Shown here: piece by piece, positions 40,550-52,148 of the stretch
Position numbering within the stretch: the stretch's first letter is position 1
Layout of the letters: the number at the start of each line of letters is the position of its first letter
NCBI GenBank assembly: GCA_013146195.2
Contig: CM028380.1
Span: 82,252,407 to 82,316,406, forward strand
Length of the DNA: 64,000 bases
Reading direction: 5' to 3'
From: Codonopsis lanceolata
Taxonomy: Eukaryota > Streptophyta > Magnoliopsida > Asterales > Campanulaceae
Notes under the pieces: generated by a model
What the model was told of the DNA's origin: nothing
The model's database searches: none
The model's input: the letters and a program-made list of their open reading frames with translations, nothing else
Made by a program: the position numbers and the translations under genes

Positions 40550-42272
40550 CTGGAACGGGAGCAGTGGATGTCACCGCATCCGCACGTACGCGCACCCCTA
40601 TCCAAGGGCGCGCGGGGCGCGGGAGCACCACATTCCCGGGAACCCATAGTGAGGGTGCTGGTGAAGATGATGGTGGTCATTTGGTTTTAGGAGAAGGCTG
40701 GGTAGAGGAGGTAGTTGGTTGAGTTGGTGCTGGTTGAGCTTGGGATGGTTGGGCTGGAGTCTTGTCCTTTTGGCCTTCCCTCATCTCTTTTCTAATCCAT
40801 TTGGCCTGTTGCTCCTCAGTAGCAACTTCTTCTTCTGGCCTAGCCTTTTTGCCCTTGGCTTTCTGCTTGGCCCGTAAGAGCTGCTTTGCCTCATCAGCCA
40901 GATCTTTGGCTTGTTGATGAAGGTTCTTAGCAACTTGGTCGTCAAATTTTGTAGAAGCCTTCTTGAAGGTATTGCTAGCCGCTTCATATGCTTCCATGTT
41001 GAAGCGAGTGACTATAATCGATACTGGCTTAGCAACCTTGTCAATGGAGACGGGCGGAAGACCTTTCTGCAGCCTTCGCTTGTTCTCATATTCTTTATAC
41101 TTGTTGAAGAACGAAGCGGTCAGCTGCTTTTCCTTGGCCACCACTATAAGCTCATCTTCCTTCAAGGAAGAGTTGACCTGCTCTGTGTCTCGAAGAAGAG
41201 CATTGACCAGTCTGACAAAGGGCCGTTTACAGGTGGGGTTGTTCTTGACCTTATCCACCCACTGCTTTAGTTCATTGAAGATAATAGACCCGAAGTTGAG
41301 ACGGGTCTGAAGGAAGACGGCACTGGTAAGGTTTAGCTGCTGTGCTGTAAACATATCATGAGCACCACTTTTGAACAGCAGCCCCTTGTCCATTAGGTGG
41401 CTTGTGCAGTAGACGTCCAATGGGAAGAGATTCCTCAGCATCTTCCCTTGTGGTTCTCTTGGGGTATCAACTCCCCTCATTGCTTCCCAGGCATGATCAG
41501 CCTCAGCAATAGTTTATTCGAGAACACCACCGAAATGGACACCAATAATGGTTGAAATGGTCTTGGCGGTGATAGAGATAGGACGGCCTCTAATCCATCC
41601 ACGCAGAGCATTTTTATTTTTGAGCTCCATCCTTTGATAGAACTCTTCAGCCAAGAAAATACTATAGTCTTTGTCGTTGAGGCAGAAGAGTGGAAGAATT
41701 CCTGAGGCATTCATGTCGTCGCAGGCCTTGACTCCAGCGGCAATAGTGCAGACAGATTGAAGGTCAATGCACATCCCGGGTATATAAAGTTTCGGGTCTA
41801 GGGCTACGATGACGTCATGAGCAGCGGGAAAAGTAGGATATCCCGGAAGGTGACGTCCAGACTTGGAGGAATGTCTTTTTCTGGGTCTAGTTCCTTCCTG
41901 CTGTCTCGGTTGGATTTTGATTTTGCCTGAAAGAAATGCAGTAAAAAATTAGGGCTTTTTACCTCAAGAGTTAAACAAGCAGAGATTTCAAGTTTTTCTG
42001 AGATTATTGAAAATTTTGAAAAGAAAACTTGAAACCCTAGAATGTTTAGAGTAAGCAAACTAGAGAAACTTATAACAGAAGATTTTGAGAAAGAATAAGT
42101 ATTCGAAGCATATAAAAGACTGTAAGTTTCTAGGTTTTGAAGAACAACAATGGTGTATACTGTTAGTTACGTGAAAGTGACCTTTTGAATTCCAAAACAA
42201 TTTGCTTAACAGATGAAATACGAAACGGTAAACAGTGAATACCAAGTAGTAGAGTAGAGATGAACATACCAT

Positions 42273-42631
42273 TGTTGTCGATGAGAAGAAGAAACAAGAA
42301 GATTTTGGGAACGAAGGGAGCAGTTGCACATAGAGAGAGGTTTTGAATAGAGAGAGAAATATTTTAGACAAAAGGGTTTCGTAAAGTTTTGGTAAGGGCG
42401 GTTCAATGTCTATTTAAAGAAAAATTTTAGCACAGAAGCGGGAACTTTAGATATTTTCTAAGTACCAATTTTTACCCTTGACCCCCTTTATTGCTTTAGA
42501 AACCTCTTTAACTGAAATAGACTAAGTAAAGATGCTAACCTTTAAGTCTTCCGCTAAAGGGAAAGTTACGTCTTCCGGTTTGTCTAAAACTAAGTCTACC
42601 GGTATTAAAGACAAATTATAAGGCATTGAAA
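42273..42631 (-). other. Element E spacer between pol and env-like ORF
   Basis: AT-rich, non-coding, with two copies of the family palindrome (near 42542-42580 and 42590-42605, ACTAAGTCTACCGG). It includes the 5' leader of the env-like ORF. Confidence 0.5.
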
Positions 42632-43003
42632 TTAAGCAGTAGGATCAATCATACCAAGATTTCTCCTTAAATAAGCAATCCTGGTGGCATCCAATGGTTT
42701 TGTGAGAATGTCAACCAATTGATACTCAGTTGGAACATATTCCAAACTGATGTTACCTTTCTCCACATGATCTTTGAGGAAGTGATAACGGATATCAATG
42801 TGCTTTGTCTTTGAGTCCATCACTGGATTTTTGGAGACAGAAATTGTTGATGTGTTGTCACACATAATTGGACAATTTGCAGTCTTGATGTTGTAGTCCA
42901 CTAGTTGTTGCTTCATCCATAGAAGTTGAGAGCAATAGCTGCTGGCAGCAATGTATTTTGCCTCTGTGGTTGAGTTTGCAACTGATCCTTGTTTCTTACA
43001 AGA
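42632..43003 (-). pseudogene. RNase H C-terminal part of pol, element E
   Basis: Reads KKQGSVANSTTEAKYIAASS, then CDNTSTISVSKNPVMDSKTK, HIDIRYHFLKDHVEKGNI and the C-terminus LRRNLGMIDPTA. This is the copia RNase H and end of pol. It is separated by the LINE from the rest at 48833, and the frame is exactly continuous if the LINE and one target copy are removed. No other damage in this part. Confidence 0.85.
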
Positions 43004-43031
43004 CCATGAGACAAGTCTTTTTTTTTTTTTG

Positions 43032-43219
43032 AGGAAGCAGGGGCGGCACCCTGCGAGATTTTATTAATTAAAGGAAATAAATACAAACTTGAGGGGGACA
43101 ACCAGCCTGGCCCTTATAAATGGGAGGACAAAGGAGCCTAACCTCGGAAAGGAGATAAGCTAGACTAATAAAACAATCCGCAAAGATAAAGAGCATAGCC
43201 TAAAGAGAAAAATCAAGAA
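43032..43219 (-). other. LINE 3' untranslated region
   Basis: Non-coding sequence between the ORF2 stop and the A-run. It includes GCAGGGTGCCGCCCCTGCTTCC-like GC-rich sequence near the 3' end (plus-strand 43038-43062). Confidence 0.6.
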
Positions 43220-46200
43220 TTAAGAGGTACGAATCCTAGCCAAGCCCTGAGCATCCAGAAGAACATTGCTTTTGATGAGTCTGGGTAAAGCATTAAAAGA
43301 TTCAAAAGTGATATCTCTGCCAGAATCCACCGCGAGATTAGCCAAACCATCTGCCACGAAATTAGCCTCCCTATATATATGACAAATAGAGAAATTATTA
43401 TTGCTCTGCAGAGAACCAATATCTCGAACAAGATAAGCCAAAGCCCAAGAATGCTTGTGACAACCATTGAGCAAATCACATATAACCTTTGAATCAATTT
43501 CAACAAGGGCATTATGATGACCCGAATTTTGAAGCCAACAGAGGCCCTGATAAAGAGCTCGAATTTCTGCCATGTTGTTGGTGGACTCACCATAGAAAGA
43601 GGAGTAAGCAAAAACAACCGATCCATTAAAATCTCGAACGACACCACCCCCTCCACTACGACCAGGATTACCGCGACATGCCCCATCGGAATTAAGCTTA
43701 AGAATTCCCTGGGGAGGTTTATCCCAAGAAACAACACGAATAGTAACTTGCTTCCGAGAGGCAAAAGAAATCACAAAACCATTGCTTCTACGAAGAGCAA
43801 AAAAATTGGAAGCACAAAGGATAGAGTGGAGATCATTCTCAATAGATTTGATAATCGGGTTTGGAGACTTGGACTTACCATAAAAAATGACACCATTACG
43901 GAATTTCCAAAGGTTCCAAAGAATAATGGATGGAAGAAGAAGAGGAACCACTCCTGTGCCACTACACCAAGAAGCCATGCATCGGTTTTTTATAGTTGCA
44001 CCATGAAGAGACAAGCCATAAGAAGCAAAATGCTGCCAAGAAATTCTAGTAGCATCACCATCAAGAAAGAGATGAATGAAAGTCTCAGACTGAGGGTTGT
44101 CGCAACAAATGCACTTAGAAGCCAAGTGAACACCTTTTTTACATAAACCTTCATCAATTGGAAGACGCTCCATGAACAACCTCCATAAAAATATGCTGAT
44201 ATGCTTAGGAAGAAACTTATGCCATATGAATTTAGATGAGAGATTAAACGCAGATGGGGCAACCAACTCCATGGCTGAACTGAGAGAAAAGCCGCCAGAA
44301 GAAGTACACTTCCAGTAGGGGGTATCTGGAGAGGCGGAAGTGGAAATACCATGATTTGATATAGCTTGTAAAGCCGAAGCAGGAAGGATAGACCGGGCTA
44401 TGGGGAGCAAATTCACGTTCATATCAAATAAGTCCTTGACTGATTCAATGGAATAGTCAGGAGGACGGTTAAGGTACTGCCCAGGGATCCAATTATCTAG
44501 CCAAACTGAGATAGAACCCGTCCCAATGGTCCAGCCAATACAAGGCTCAGCTATAGCCTTTATGCGTTGAAGCCTCTGCCAGATGTGAGAACCACAACTT
44601 GAAGAAACTAAATCATGGGAGGAATGACAATATCGGGCTCTGAGAAAATCCGTCCACAAATTTTTTTGAGATCGAAATCTCCACCAAAGCTTAATAGAAT
44701 GAGCTTTGACAAGAGAAAAGAGAGACGTAACACCAGCCCCTCCTGAATGCGTAGGAAGACAACAAGCGGCCCAGGAAACCCAATGAGATTTAGAGCGACC
44801 ATCAATACTGCCCCAGAAAAAAATTGGCAAAGAACTTGTCAAGCAGCCGAATAACTGCCACTAGAGGCTCAAGCGAGGCAAAAAGATAAGCTGTCATAGA
44901 CTGAAGCACATGATTAATAAGAGTAACACGACCAGCCTGATTAAGGAAAGAGCCAGTCCAAGAGTCCACCCGCAATTGAAGCTTAAGAGCAAGAGGATCA
45001 AAAAGCCATTTATTTTTTTGACCCACATATATCGGACATCCCAAATAAGTGATAGGGAAAGAGCCAAGGCGGAATCCAGAATAAGAGGCAATAGACGCGG
45101 CACGGGTGGGAGAAAGAGAGGGATCAACAAAAACTTGACTTTTGGCCGAATTAATAAGTTGCCCAGAAATAGCAGCATAATGGGCAAGCAGATCAGCATG
45201 CTTTTGGAGAGATCGACGGCTTCCATTGCAGAAAATGATGATATCATCAGCAAAAGATAGATGTGAAATAATGGGGCACCCACTCGAAGAGGAGTAGCAC
45301 ATACTGTTATTATCCTGATGCAAACGGTTAAGACTACGAATGAGAGCTTTCGCTGCGATAATAAATAAACTGGGGGAGAGGGGGTCACCTTGTCTAAGCC
45401 CACAAGAAGACGGAAAACCCAGCAGCCTCTCCATTAACTAGGACAGAAAACCAATTATTTGCAATCAACCTCCAAATAATGTCAATGAAAACCTCATGGA
45501 AACCGAACTTACGAAGAACCTGAATTAGGAAAACCCAGGAAACTCTGTCAAACGCCTTGGCCATGTCTAGTTTGATAATAATATTTGAGCCAACCACTTT
45601 TTTCCCCAAATAAGAAGCCATTTCCTGTGCAAGAAGCACATTATCTTGAATTACTCTGCCTTTGGTAAACGCGTTTTGATTTGGGGAAATGATATGAGGG
45701 AGAATCGAAGCAAGCCGGGTAGCCAACAACTTAGATATGATCTTGTTACAAAAGTTACACAGGCTGATTGGCCGAAGATTTTTAACCGACAGAGGAGGAT
45801 CAACCTTGGGAATGGTGGCAATAAGAGTGCTAGTCCAGGACCTTGGCAAAGTGAAGCCAGCAAAAAATTCCTGAATAGCATCAAAAAGATCTAGCTTTAT
45901 TATATCCCAACAAGCTGTGAAAAAATGACCAGAAAATCCATCCGGGCCAGCAGCGCTGTCACCACTAAGACTACGAATAGAAGACCAGATCTCTTCTAAA
46001 GACGGAGGAGAAATGAGGACTGAATTCCAATCTTCAGTAATTAGCAAGGGAATCATATCCAGATCCCGAGGCATGGGAGGAGAGGTTGACTGAAGCAACG
46101 TACAAAAATAATCAACTATCCCAGATTTGATCTCGTCATTACTATCGAGAAGAGAGCCAGAAGCATTACAAATCGAGTGAATATGGAGACGTCGTTGGGC

Positions 46201-47418
46201 TTGACGAACTGAAGAATGAAAAAGTTTAGAGTTTCCGTCTCCATCCTTGAACCATTTTATTTTAGATTTTTGATGCCAAAAAGCCTCCTCTCGGGAAAGA
46301 GCCAAACAGAGCTTAGCCTGGGCGTTCATGAGAGCAGTTCGGTTCTCATCAGAGCTGTTAAGCTCATAATAAAGTTCATGCTCAGTCATGATATCCTCAG
46401 CCTCTTTAATATCAGAAAAAATATTCCCGAAAACATCCTTGTTCCATTGACGAAGAGTGTTCTTAATGGCTTTCAACTTAAGAGAGAATTTTATCATTGG
46501 GCGGCCCTCTATTGGAGAATCCCAAGCTGACTTCACAGTGTCTTGAAAAGTATCATGACTGGTCCAAACATTTAAGAAATGAAAGGCTGAACGTTGAGCA
46601 GACCTAGAGTTGGAGAAAGAGAGAAGAAGCGGGCTGTGGTCTGAACAGGTTCGATTGAGATGCACCACTGAAGAAGAGGCATAGGCGTCCAACCAAGACG
46701 AGTTGCACAAAAATCTGTCTATACGTTGATGGATAGTAGCATTACCTTCTCTTTTATTCCACCAAGTGTATTGAGAACCCGAATAACCAAGATCAATTAA
46801 ACCCGTAGCGGAAAGACATGCATGAAAATCCAAGGCACCCGATTGATCCCAATCACGACCACCTGATTTTTCTCCCGGGTGCAATATAATATTGAAATCA
46901 CCACCGACAATCCAGGGAGAATCCATATACTGAGAGCTGATGTCTATCAAATCAGACCAAAGAGATTGACGTTCAATGGAAGAGCATTTAGCATAGACAC
47001 AAGAGAGGATAACTGAAGAAGACCAACTGTAATGCTTGAGACGAAGAGTAATCTGCTGAACTGATTCTTGAACTAAAGAACAGGTAAAAGATGATTTAGC
47101 AAAAAACCATACGGAACTAGTAGAGTTTAAGAAGCTGTACCGATATCGGAGGCGGCGAGTGATAAACTGCACCCGGTCCAAACTGAGCATGGGTTCAAAC
47201 ACAGCAAAAAAATAAAGTTTATGGGAACGAGAAAGATGTTTGATACGAGCAATGGTAGAGTCATTACCGATTCCTCGAGCATTCCAGAAAATAGCCTTAA
47301 TATACATGGGAAACTGATCGAGAAGAGGTCGATTGCTGGGACTTTGATCTAGTAAGTCGATCTGACGAGGGGATAGACGGTTTGGAACATGTGGACTTTG
47401 TAGTTGCACCATGATCAA
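43220..47418 (-). pseudogene. LINE ORF2: endonuclease, reverse transcriptase, RNase H
   Basis: Open in three overlapping frames. 47418-45394: endonuclease (IFWNARGIGN, GGDFNIILHPGEKSGG, SDHSPLLLSF) and the first RT blocks (AAGPDGFSGHFF, IIIKLDMAKAFDRVSW). 45434-44802: GLRQGDPLSPSLFIIAAKAL and the catalytic LSFADDIIIF. 44842-43220: zf-RVT-like region, then RNase H (LNSDGACRGNPGRSGGGG, NNMAEIRALYQGLCWL, VEIDSKVICDLL, REANFVADGLANLAV). About 1,390 residues in all, normal for a plant L1 with RNase H. Only two breaks: a T run one base short near 45405 and a T run one base long near 44820. Either recent mutations or sequencing errors in homopolymers. Confidence 0.85.
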
Positions 47419-48750
47419 TATTGAGAGCCTCTATATTAGAATGATGCTCACCTTCTTCCTCAATAACTTCCAAAACCACAAACCGGTTTGGCGAAATAAT
47501 TGTTGGCTCAGAGGTTGGGATATTAGAGGGAGTAGCATGCGATACCAGCTGCTGCATGGCTTGAGTATCTGAGTTAGGGTTATTGTCGCTCTGGCCAGAA
47601 TCAACCTCAACAGGCGGCTCCACATTATCATTGGTCGGGCTAGGGACCTGGGAAGAATTCTGATTAGCGCAACATGTGTCTTTCATGCCCTTCCTTGCCA
47701 AAGGATCCAGAGAGGTTGGGTCAATAGAGGTGGTGTCTTTTAGATGACAGGGATCAATAATAGGAACATTAGGGTTAACTTCAGGTTCGGTTGCTTGAGA
47801 TCGAAGGGGTTGTGTGACTTGATCGAGGAACATCGGCTTGCTGTTGATGAGCTTCGAGATCTGGAGAGGTAGTCTTAGGAATTGCTTCTTTAGGTTTCCA
47901 CACCGCATAAGATTTTGGAACTTGTTTTGCCGGCTGCAAATCGGGGATATCACGATTAATTTCTTTCTCTTTTTGGAGAGTCTTAAGATACACTTTACAG
48001 GAGTCTCCATCATGACCAAGGCGGTGGCAGAAAGTGCAATAGGAGGGAAGTCTTTCATCCTCAATGGGCTGCCAAAAACCCTCTAAATTAGGAATACCAA
48101 TATCAATCCAGATTCGAGAAGGAAGAGGTTTGGTAAGATCGACCTCGATACAAACTCGAGCCATACTAGGCCGTTGAAGGCTAGCAGTTGGGTTGTCGAT
48201 TGTTAATGGTTTGCCTATCATATTAGCCATTGAGAAAAGAGTTTGCTTGTTGAAGAGATAGATAGGTAGATTTGGTAGGGCAAACCATACTGGAACTATC
48301 GGGCTCTCAATATCCGGGCGGAAATCATGCGTCCACTTGAAGACACGCATTGGATAGTGACCAACAAACCACTAGTCTTTGATCCACAACCTCTGGAAAT
48401 CACCTTCATGATGGGCTTGTATGAGAACATGCTTAGTATCTAGATGCCCAATTGTGACATCTGCCTTTAGGCCGAAAGTTAAAAACTCTCGTCACATAAC
48501 ATCCATAGAAGGGAGACCGTGAGAGAATTTTCCAACGAGAGTAAGCTGGAATGGCTTATGATAGATCAGATACTAGCGCGGGGGTCAAGCGTAAGGCTGG
48601 TTCTCCTTTGTAAGAGGACGATGGGATGAGGGGGATGTTGGGCGGCGCACTGTTAGTAAGGATAGAAGCAAACGATTTCTTCAAGGTGGGAGAAAGAGGA
48701 GCCACGGGTGGATCCTCTTCAGCCGGAGCCACGGCCGGAGCCGCAGCCAT
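47297..48750 (-). pseudogene. LINE ORF1 (DUF4283-like with zinc knuckle)
   Basis: ATG at 48750 (MAAAPAVAPAEEDPPVAPLS) then LKKSFASILTNSAPP. After a frame change it reads LVGKFSHGLPSM and VFKWTHDFRPDIESPIVPVW, LPNLPIYLFNKQTLFSMANM, and the knuckle YCTFCHRLGHDGDSC (about 48040). The C-terminal part is Ser/Pro-rich and ends at 47297 in another frame. In-frame TGA (about 48495) and TAG (about 48372) stops plus the frameshifts disable it. ORF1 of plant L1s binds RNA. Confidence 0.75.
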
Positions 48751-48832
48751 GGCCCTAAGATGAAACCCTAGAGAATTTTAGAGAGAGAGAATTCTAGAGA
48801 GAGAATTTTCGTAAAATCCATGAGACAAGTCT

Positions 48833-51744
48833 ATTTCCAAGAAATTGACAAGTTCCACTGGTGCTTCTTCTGCTCACTTTGCAAGCTGCATAATCTGCAT
48901 TTGAGTATCCAACTAGGTCGAAGTTGTTGTGTTTGGAATACCAGATGCCTAGATTTGTTGTTGTTGAAACATATATGATGATACGTTTGGCAGCAAGCAA
49001 ATGTGATTCCTTTGGATCTGCCTTAAATCATGCACAAACACAAACAACAAACATAATGTCGTCATCGGCAAGTAAGGTAAAGAAGTGAACCTATGATTCC
49101 TCGGTACTTGGTCATGTTCTCTTGCTTTCCCTTTTCATCTTTATCAAGATGGCAGTCGGTAGACATTGGAGTCTCAAATCCTTTAGCTGAATCAAGGCCA
49201 AATTTCTTGATTAGTTCCTTTGCATATTTGGTTTGGCTGATGAAGATTCCGTCGGAAGTCTGTTGAATCTGTAGTCCTAGAAAGTAGGTAAGTTCTCCCA
49301 TCATCCTCATTTCGAACTTGCTTTGCATCAGCTTCTCGAATCTCTTGCACAGGCTTTGGTTAGTTGATCCAAAGATGATGTCGTCCACATAGATTTGTAC
49401 CAGAAGAGAATGACCTTTGTGCTTGAGGATGAACATAGTAGTGTCTATCCTTCCTCTCACGAATCCTTGTTCTATTAAGAACTTGGATAGAGTTTCATAC
49501 CAAGCTCTGGGAGCTTGCTTTAGGCCATAGAGAGCTTTCTTGAGTCGGTAGACATGATCCAGTTTGTCTTGAATGGTAAATCCTGGAGGCTGTTCAACGT
49601 ATATCGTTTCTTGAAGATCACCATTTAGAAAGGCACTCTTCACATCCATCTGATACACTTTGAAATCCATGAATGAGGCATAGGCTAGAAAGAGTCTGAT
49701 TGCTTCTAATCTAGCAACATGAGCAAATGTTTCATCGAAGTCAATCCCTTCTTCCTGTCGGTAGCCTTGAGCAACCAATCTAGCTTTGTTTCTGGGGACA
49801 TTTCCATCTTCATCTCTTTTGTTTCTGTAAACCCATTTGGTGCCGATAACTGGATGATCAGTCGGTCTTTGAACTAAGCTCCACACTTTGCATCTTTCAA
49901 ACTGGTTCAGCTCTTCTTGCATAGCTTCAATCCAGTTATGATCTCCAATAGCTTCATCAATCTTCTTTGGATCGAGTTCAGATACGAATTCATAAGCGAA
50001 CATAGTCTCTTCTCGAACTCTATTCCTCGTACGAACTCCTGTGTTGAGATCACCAATGATTTGAGAAATAGGATGATCTCTTGTTTCAATAATGGTTGGA
50101 GGAAGATCACTTCTGATGGGTTCTTCCCTTAAGAATTCTGGAGTAGGTTGAGAAGGAGATTCACCAAAATCTGGTTCAGAAGAGATAGGATCTTCGAAAC
50201 CTTCATTTTCTGGTGAACAAGAAGGATGAGTGATCTGCAAAGGTGTTTGGGGTAAGACAGAAGAGATGGGTTCTGGGTCAACAGAAGAGTTGGAATCGGT
50301 ATCGACAGAGTTGAAGTCTGTCGGTAAAGGGTTAGCGGTACAGGAAGGGTCTGGAGTTGCAGGATTCTGAAGAGGAGTGGAAGTCGATGATGTATTTGTA
50401 CCTATCTCATCATTATCAGAATCATTAGCAACATTCGGAGCCTTTCTAGGCTCTAACAAGTCATATTCATCAAAAGAAACATGCACAGATTCTAAAATTT
50501 TTAAATGAGTTTTACTGAAAATGCGAAATGCTTTTGAATGTTTGGAATACCCCAGAAAAATTCCTTCGTCTGATTTTGCATCAAATTTTCCTCTATATTC
50601 TTTTCCATTATGAAGAATAAAACATTTACAGCCGAAGATTTTAAGAAATCCTATGTTTGGGGCTCTTCCTCTCCATATTTCATATGGAGTTTTGTTATGA
50701 AACTTGTTTACCAGGGATCTGTTTTGGGTAAAACATGCAGAGTTGACGGCTTCTGCCCAGAAGTATTTTGGAAGTTTTGCTTCTGCTAACATTGTTCTTG
50801 CTGCTTCAATCAGTGTTCTGTTCTTCCGTTCAGCTACACCATTTTGTTGAGGAGTTCCGGCAGCAGAGAAGTTGTGGCCGATCCCGTGGTCATCACAGTA
50901 TCTTTCTACACCATTATTCTTGAATTCAGTGCCATTGTCTGATCTTATGTCACTGATGTCTTCAAGCTTTTGAGTTTGAAGTCTTCTGAAAAGGGCGGTG
51001 ACTAGATCATATGTCTCATCTTTTGAAGTCATTGTTTCAATCCAGGTGAACCTAGAGTAGTCGTCAACTACTACAAGTGTATACTTTTCTCCAGAAATAC
51101 TGACTGTAGTGATTGGTCCAAAGAGATCCATATGTAGAAGTTGAAGAGGTCTGTTTGTTGACAAGACAGACTTTCTTTTGAAGGAAGACTTGGAAAGTTT
51201 TCCTAGTTGGCATGCTTTACAACTTCTGTCATGATCGGCAGACACCGTAGGTAGACCTTTGACTAGCCTATTTTTGGAGAGCTTGGAGAGGTGCTTGAAG
51301 TTGAGGTGACTGAGATGCTTTTGCCATAGCCAGCTGTTGTCATGAACGCTGTTAGCAACTAGGCAAAGGCTTGAGAATCTCCCTAGAAGATTTAAGTCCA
51401 CGACATAGACATTTCCTTGTCTATTGCTGGTCGGTATTGTAGAGCAGGATTCACGATCTTTGATGAGGCACTGGTTGGAGTTGAATTGGCAGATTAATCC
51501 TTTATCACAGAATTGGGATATGCTCAGAAGATTGTGCTTTAAGCCACTCATTAGAGAAACTTTGTTGATGGAGAGACTTCCTCTAGTGATTGAGCCATAT
51601 CCAATTGTTTTTCCTCTTGCATTGTGTCCGAAAATAACAGTGGGTCCTTTGGCTTCAGCTATATCTGTGAGTAGACTTGCTTCTCGTCATGTGTCTTGCA
51701 CCGTCTGTGTACCATATGTCTTTGTTTTCTGAATCTATAGCCAT
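48833..51744 (-). pseudogene. pol of element E: protease remnant, integrase, RT, RNase H start
   Basis: Starts at about 51744 (ATGGCTATAGATTC). The protease is damaged by an indel near 51690. From 51551 an 829-codon frame runs to 49062: pre-integrase region (LWQKHLSHLNF, first zinc His replaced by Gln; CKACQLGKLS), integrase with LLHMDLFGPI (Asp), RSDNGTEF (Asp), PQQNGVAERKNRTL (Glu) intact, RT with VYQMDVKSAFLNGDLQE, KKALYGLKQAPRAWYETL, VQIYVDDIIFGST intact. A frameshift near 49060 separates the connection domain and RNase H start (NLGIWYSKHNNFDLVGYSNA). Much better preserved than A. Confidence 0.88.
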
Positions 51745-52148
51745 GAAGCATACCTGAAAAAGATTTAAAGCAACAAGGTCCCCTTTATTTTCTTTTGGGT
51801 CCTAAGGATTAGCAACCTTTTGGAACCCATACTTGCCTAACCTTGAGAGAACTAGGTCTCTCAGATCTTGGAGTGAACCTTAGCAGGCATTCTGGGGCCA
51901 GATGGCCTAGGCAATTGCAAAAGTGACATAAATGGAAATTCCATAGAGAACTGTCAGTGGCTTTAGCTGAAGAGTGATTATGATTATCCTTCTTCCTAAC
52001 ATTCAATCTTGGTTCAGCTTGCTTGTTGACGGTAGACTTAATTGGTTTCTTTTGAATCTTTCTAGGTAGGTTACCACCAGACTTAGCTTTGGCTTGTCTG
52101 TTGTGTTGATTCCTAATTCTAGATTTGGTTGAGTCATCCTCTGATTCT
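51745..52148 (-). pseudogene. Linker region of element E, cut by element F
   Basis: Minus-strand reading has KSGGNLPRKIQKKPIKSTVN and LWNFHLCHFCNCLGHLAPEC, the same blocks as the C-terminal linker of H (61380-61565). It stops at 52148 where LTR F begins in the opposite direction; gag and the 5' LTR of E are not in the window. Confidence 0.75.

Larger units (their letters stand above)
38673..40648 (+). mobile_element. Solo Tat LTR (1,976 bp) in element E, 5-bp duplication GTGAG
   Basis: Starts TGTAGACACCCC and ends AACCCATA, flanked by perfect GTGAG (38668-38672 and 40649-40653). It has no internal sequence on either side, so it is a solo LTR left by recombination between LTRs of a complete element. 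It carries the TATA box (39030), tandem AAGCCGTT units, a duplicated U3/R block (about 39541-39680 and 39700-39850), the CGAGTTGGG hairpin (39977-40007), a PBS-like word (40088) and five octaloop hairpins. It is in plus orientation, opposite to the ORF it splits. Confidence 0.93.
37250..42272 (-). pseudogene. Env-like 3' ORF of element E, split by a solo LTR
   Basis: An ATG at 42272 sits exactly at a donor-like ATG|GTATGT. A good acceptor (TTTCTTTCAG) ends at 41927, giving MAKSKSNRDS, so a 343-base intron is possible. The frame shifts near 41840 and continues as VIVALDPKLYIPGM, then ALRGWIRGRPISITAKTIS (putative plant transposon protein). 41480-40677 holds RPFVRLVNALL and Lys/Ala-rich helices. 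After the solo LTR it continues (38667-37250) Pro/Ser-rich, then coiled-coil (RLDAIYERLGELTSI; MLMEENSRLREELDYRSRST), ending KGKGKQPW. The layout matches the extra ORF after pol in SIRE-type elements. No clear membrane segment is seen, so 'env-like' is positional. Confidence 0.65.
43004..48832 (-). mobile_element. L1-type LINE with 15-bp target duplication
   Basis: Flanked by perfect direct repeats CCATGAGACAAGTCT (43004-43018 and 48818-48832) in the RNase H of element E. On the minus strand it runs from a CT-rich 5' end (about 48817) through ORF1 and ORF2 to an A-run (plus-strand T run ending near 43031). It appears full length. Orientation is the same as E. The perfect duplication and good ORF2 suggest a recent insertion. 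Confidence 0.93.

Noticed and set aside
38673..40648. Reading this LTR as the 3' LTR of element C
   Set aside because: It is flanked by its own GTGAG duplication inside element E, so it is an independent solo LTR.
43514..44146. A 210-codon plus-strand frame inside the LINE
   Set aside because: Antisense to ORF2 RNase H and zf-RVT coding; no recognisable protein.
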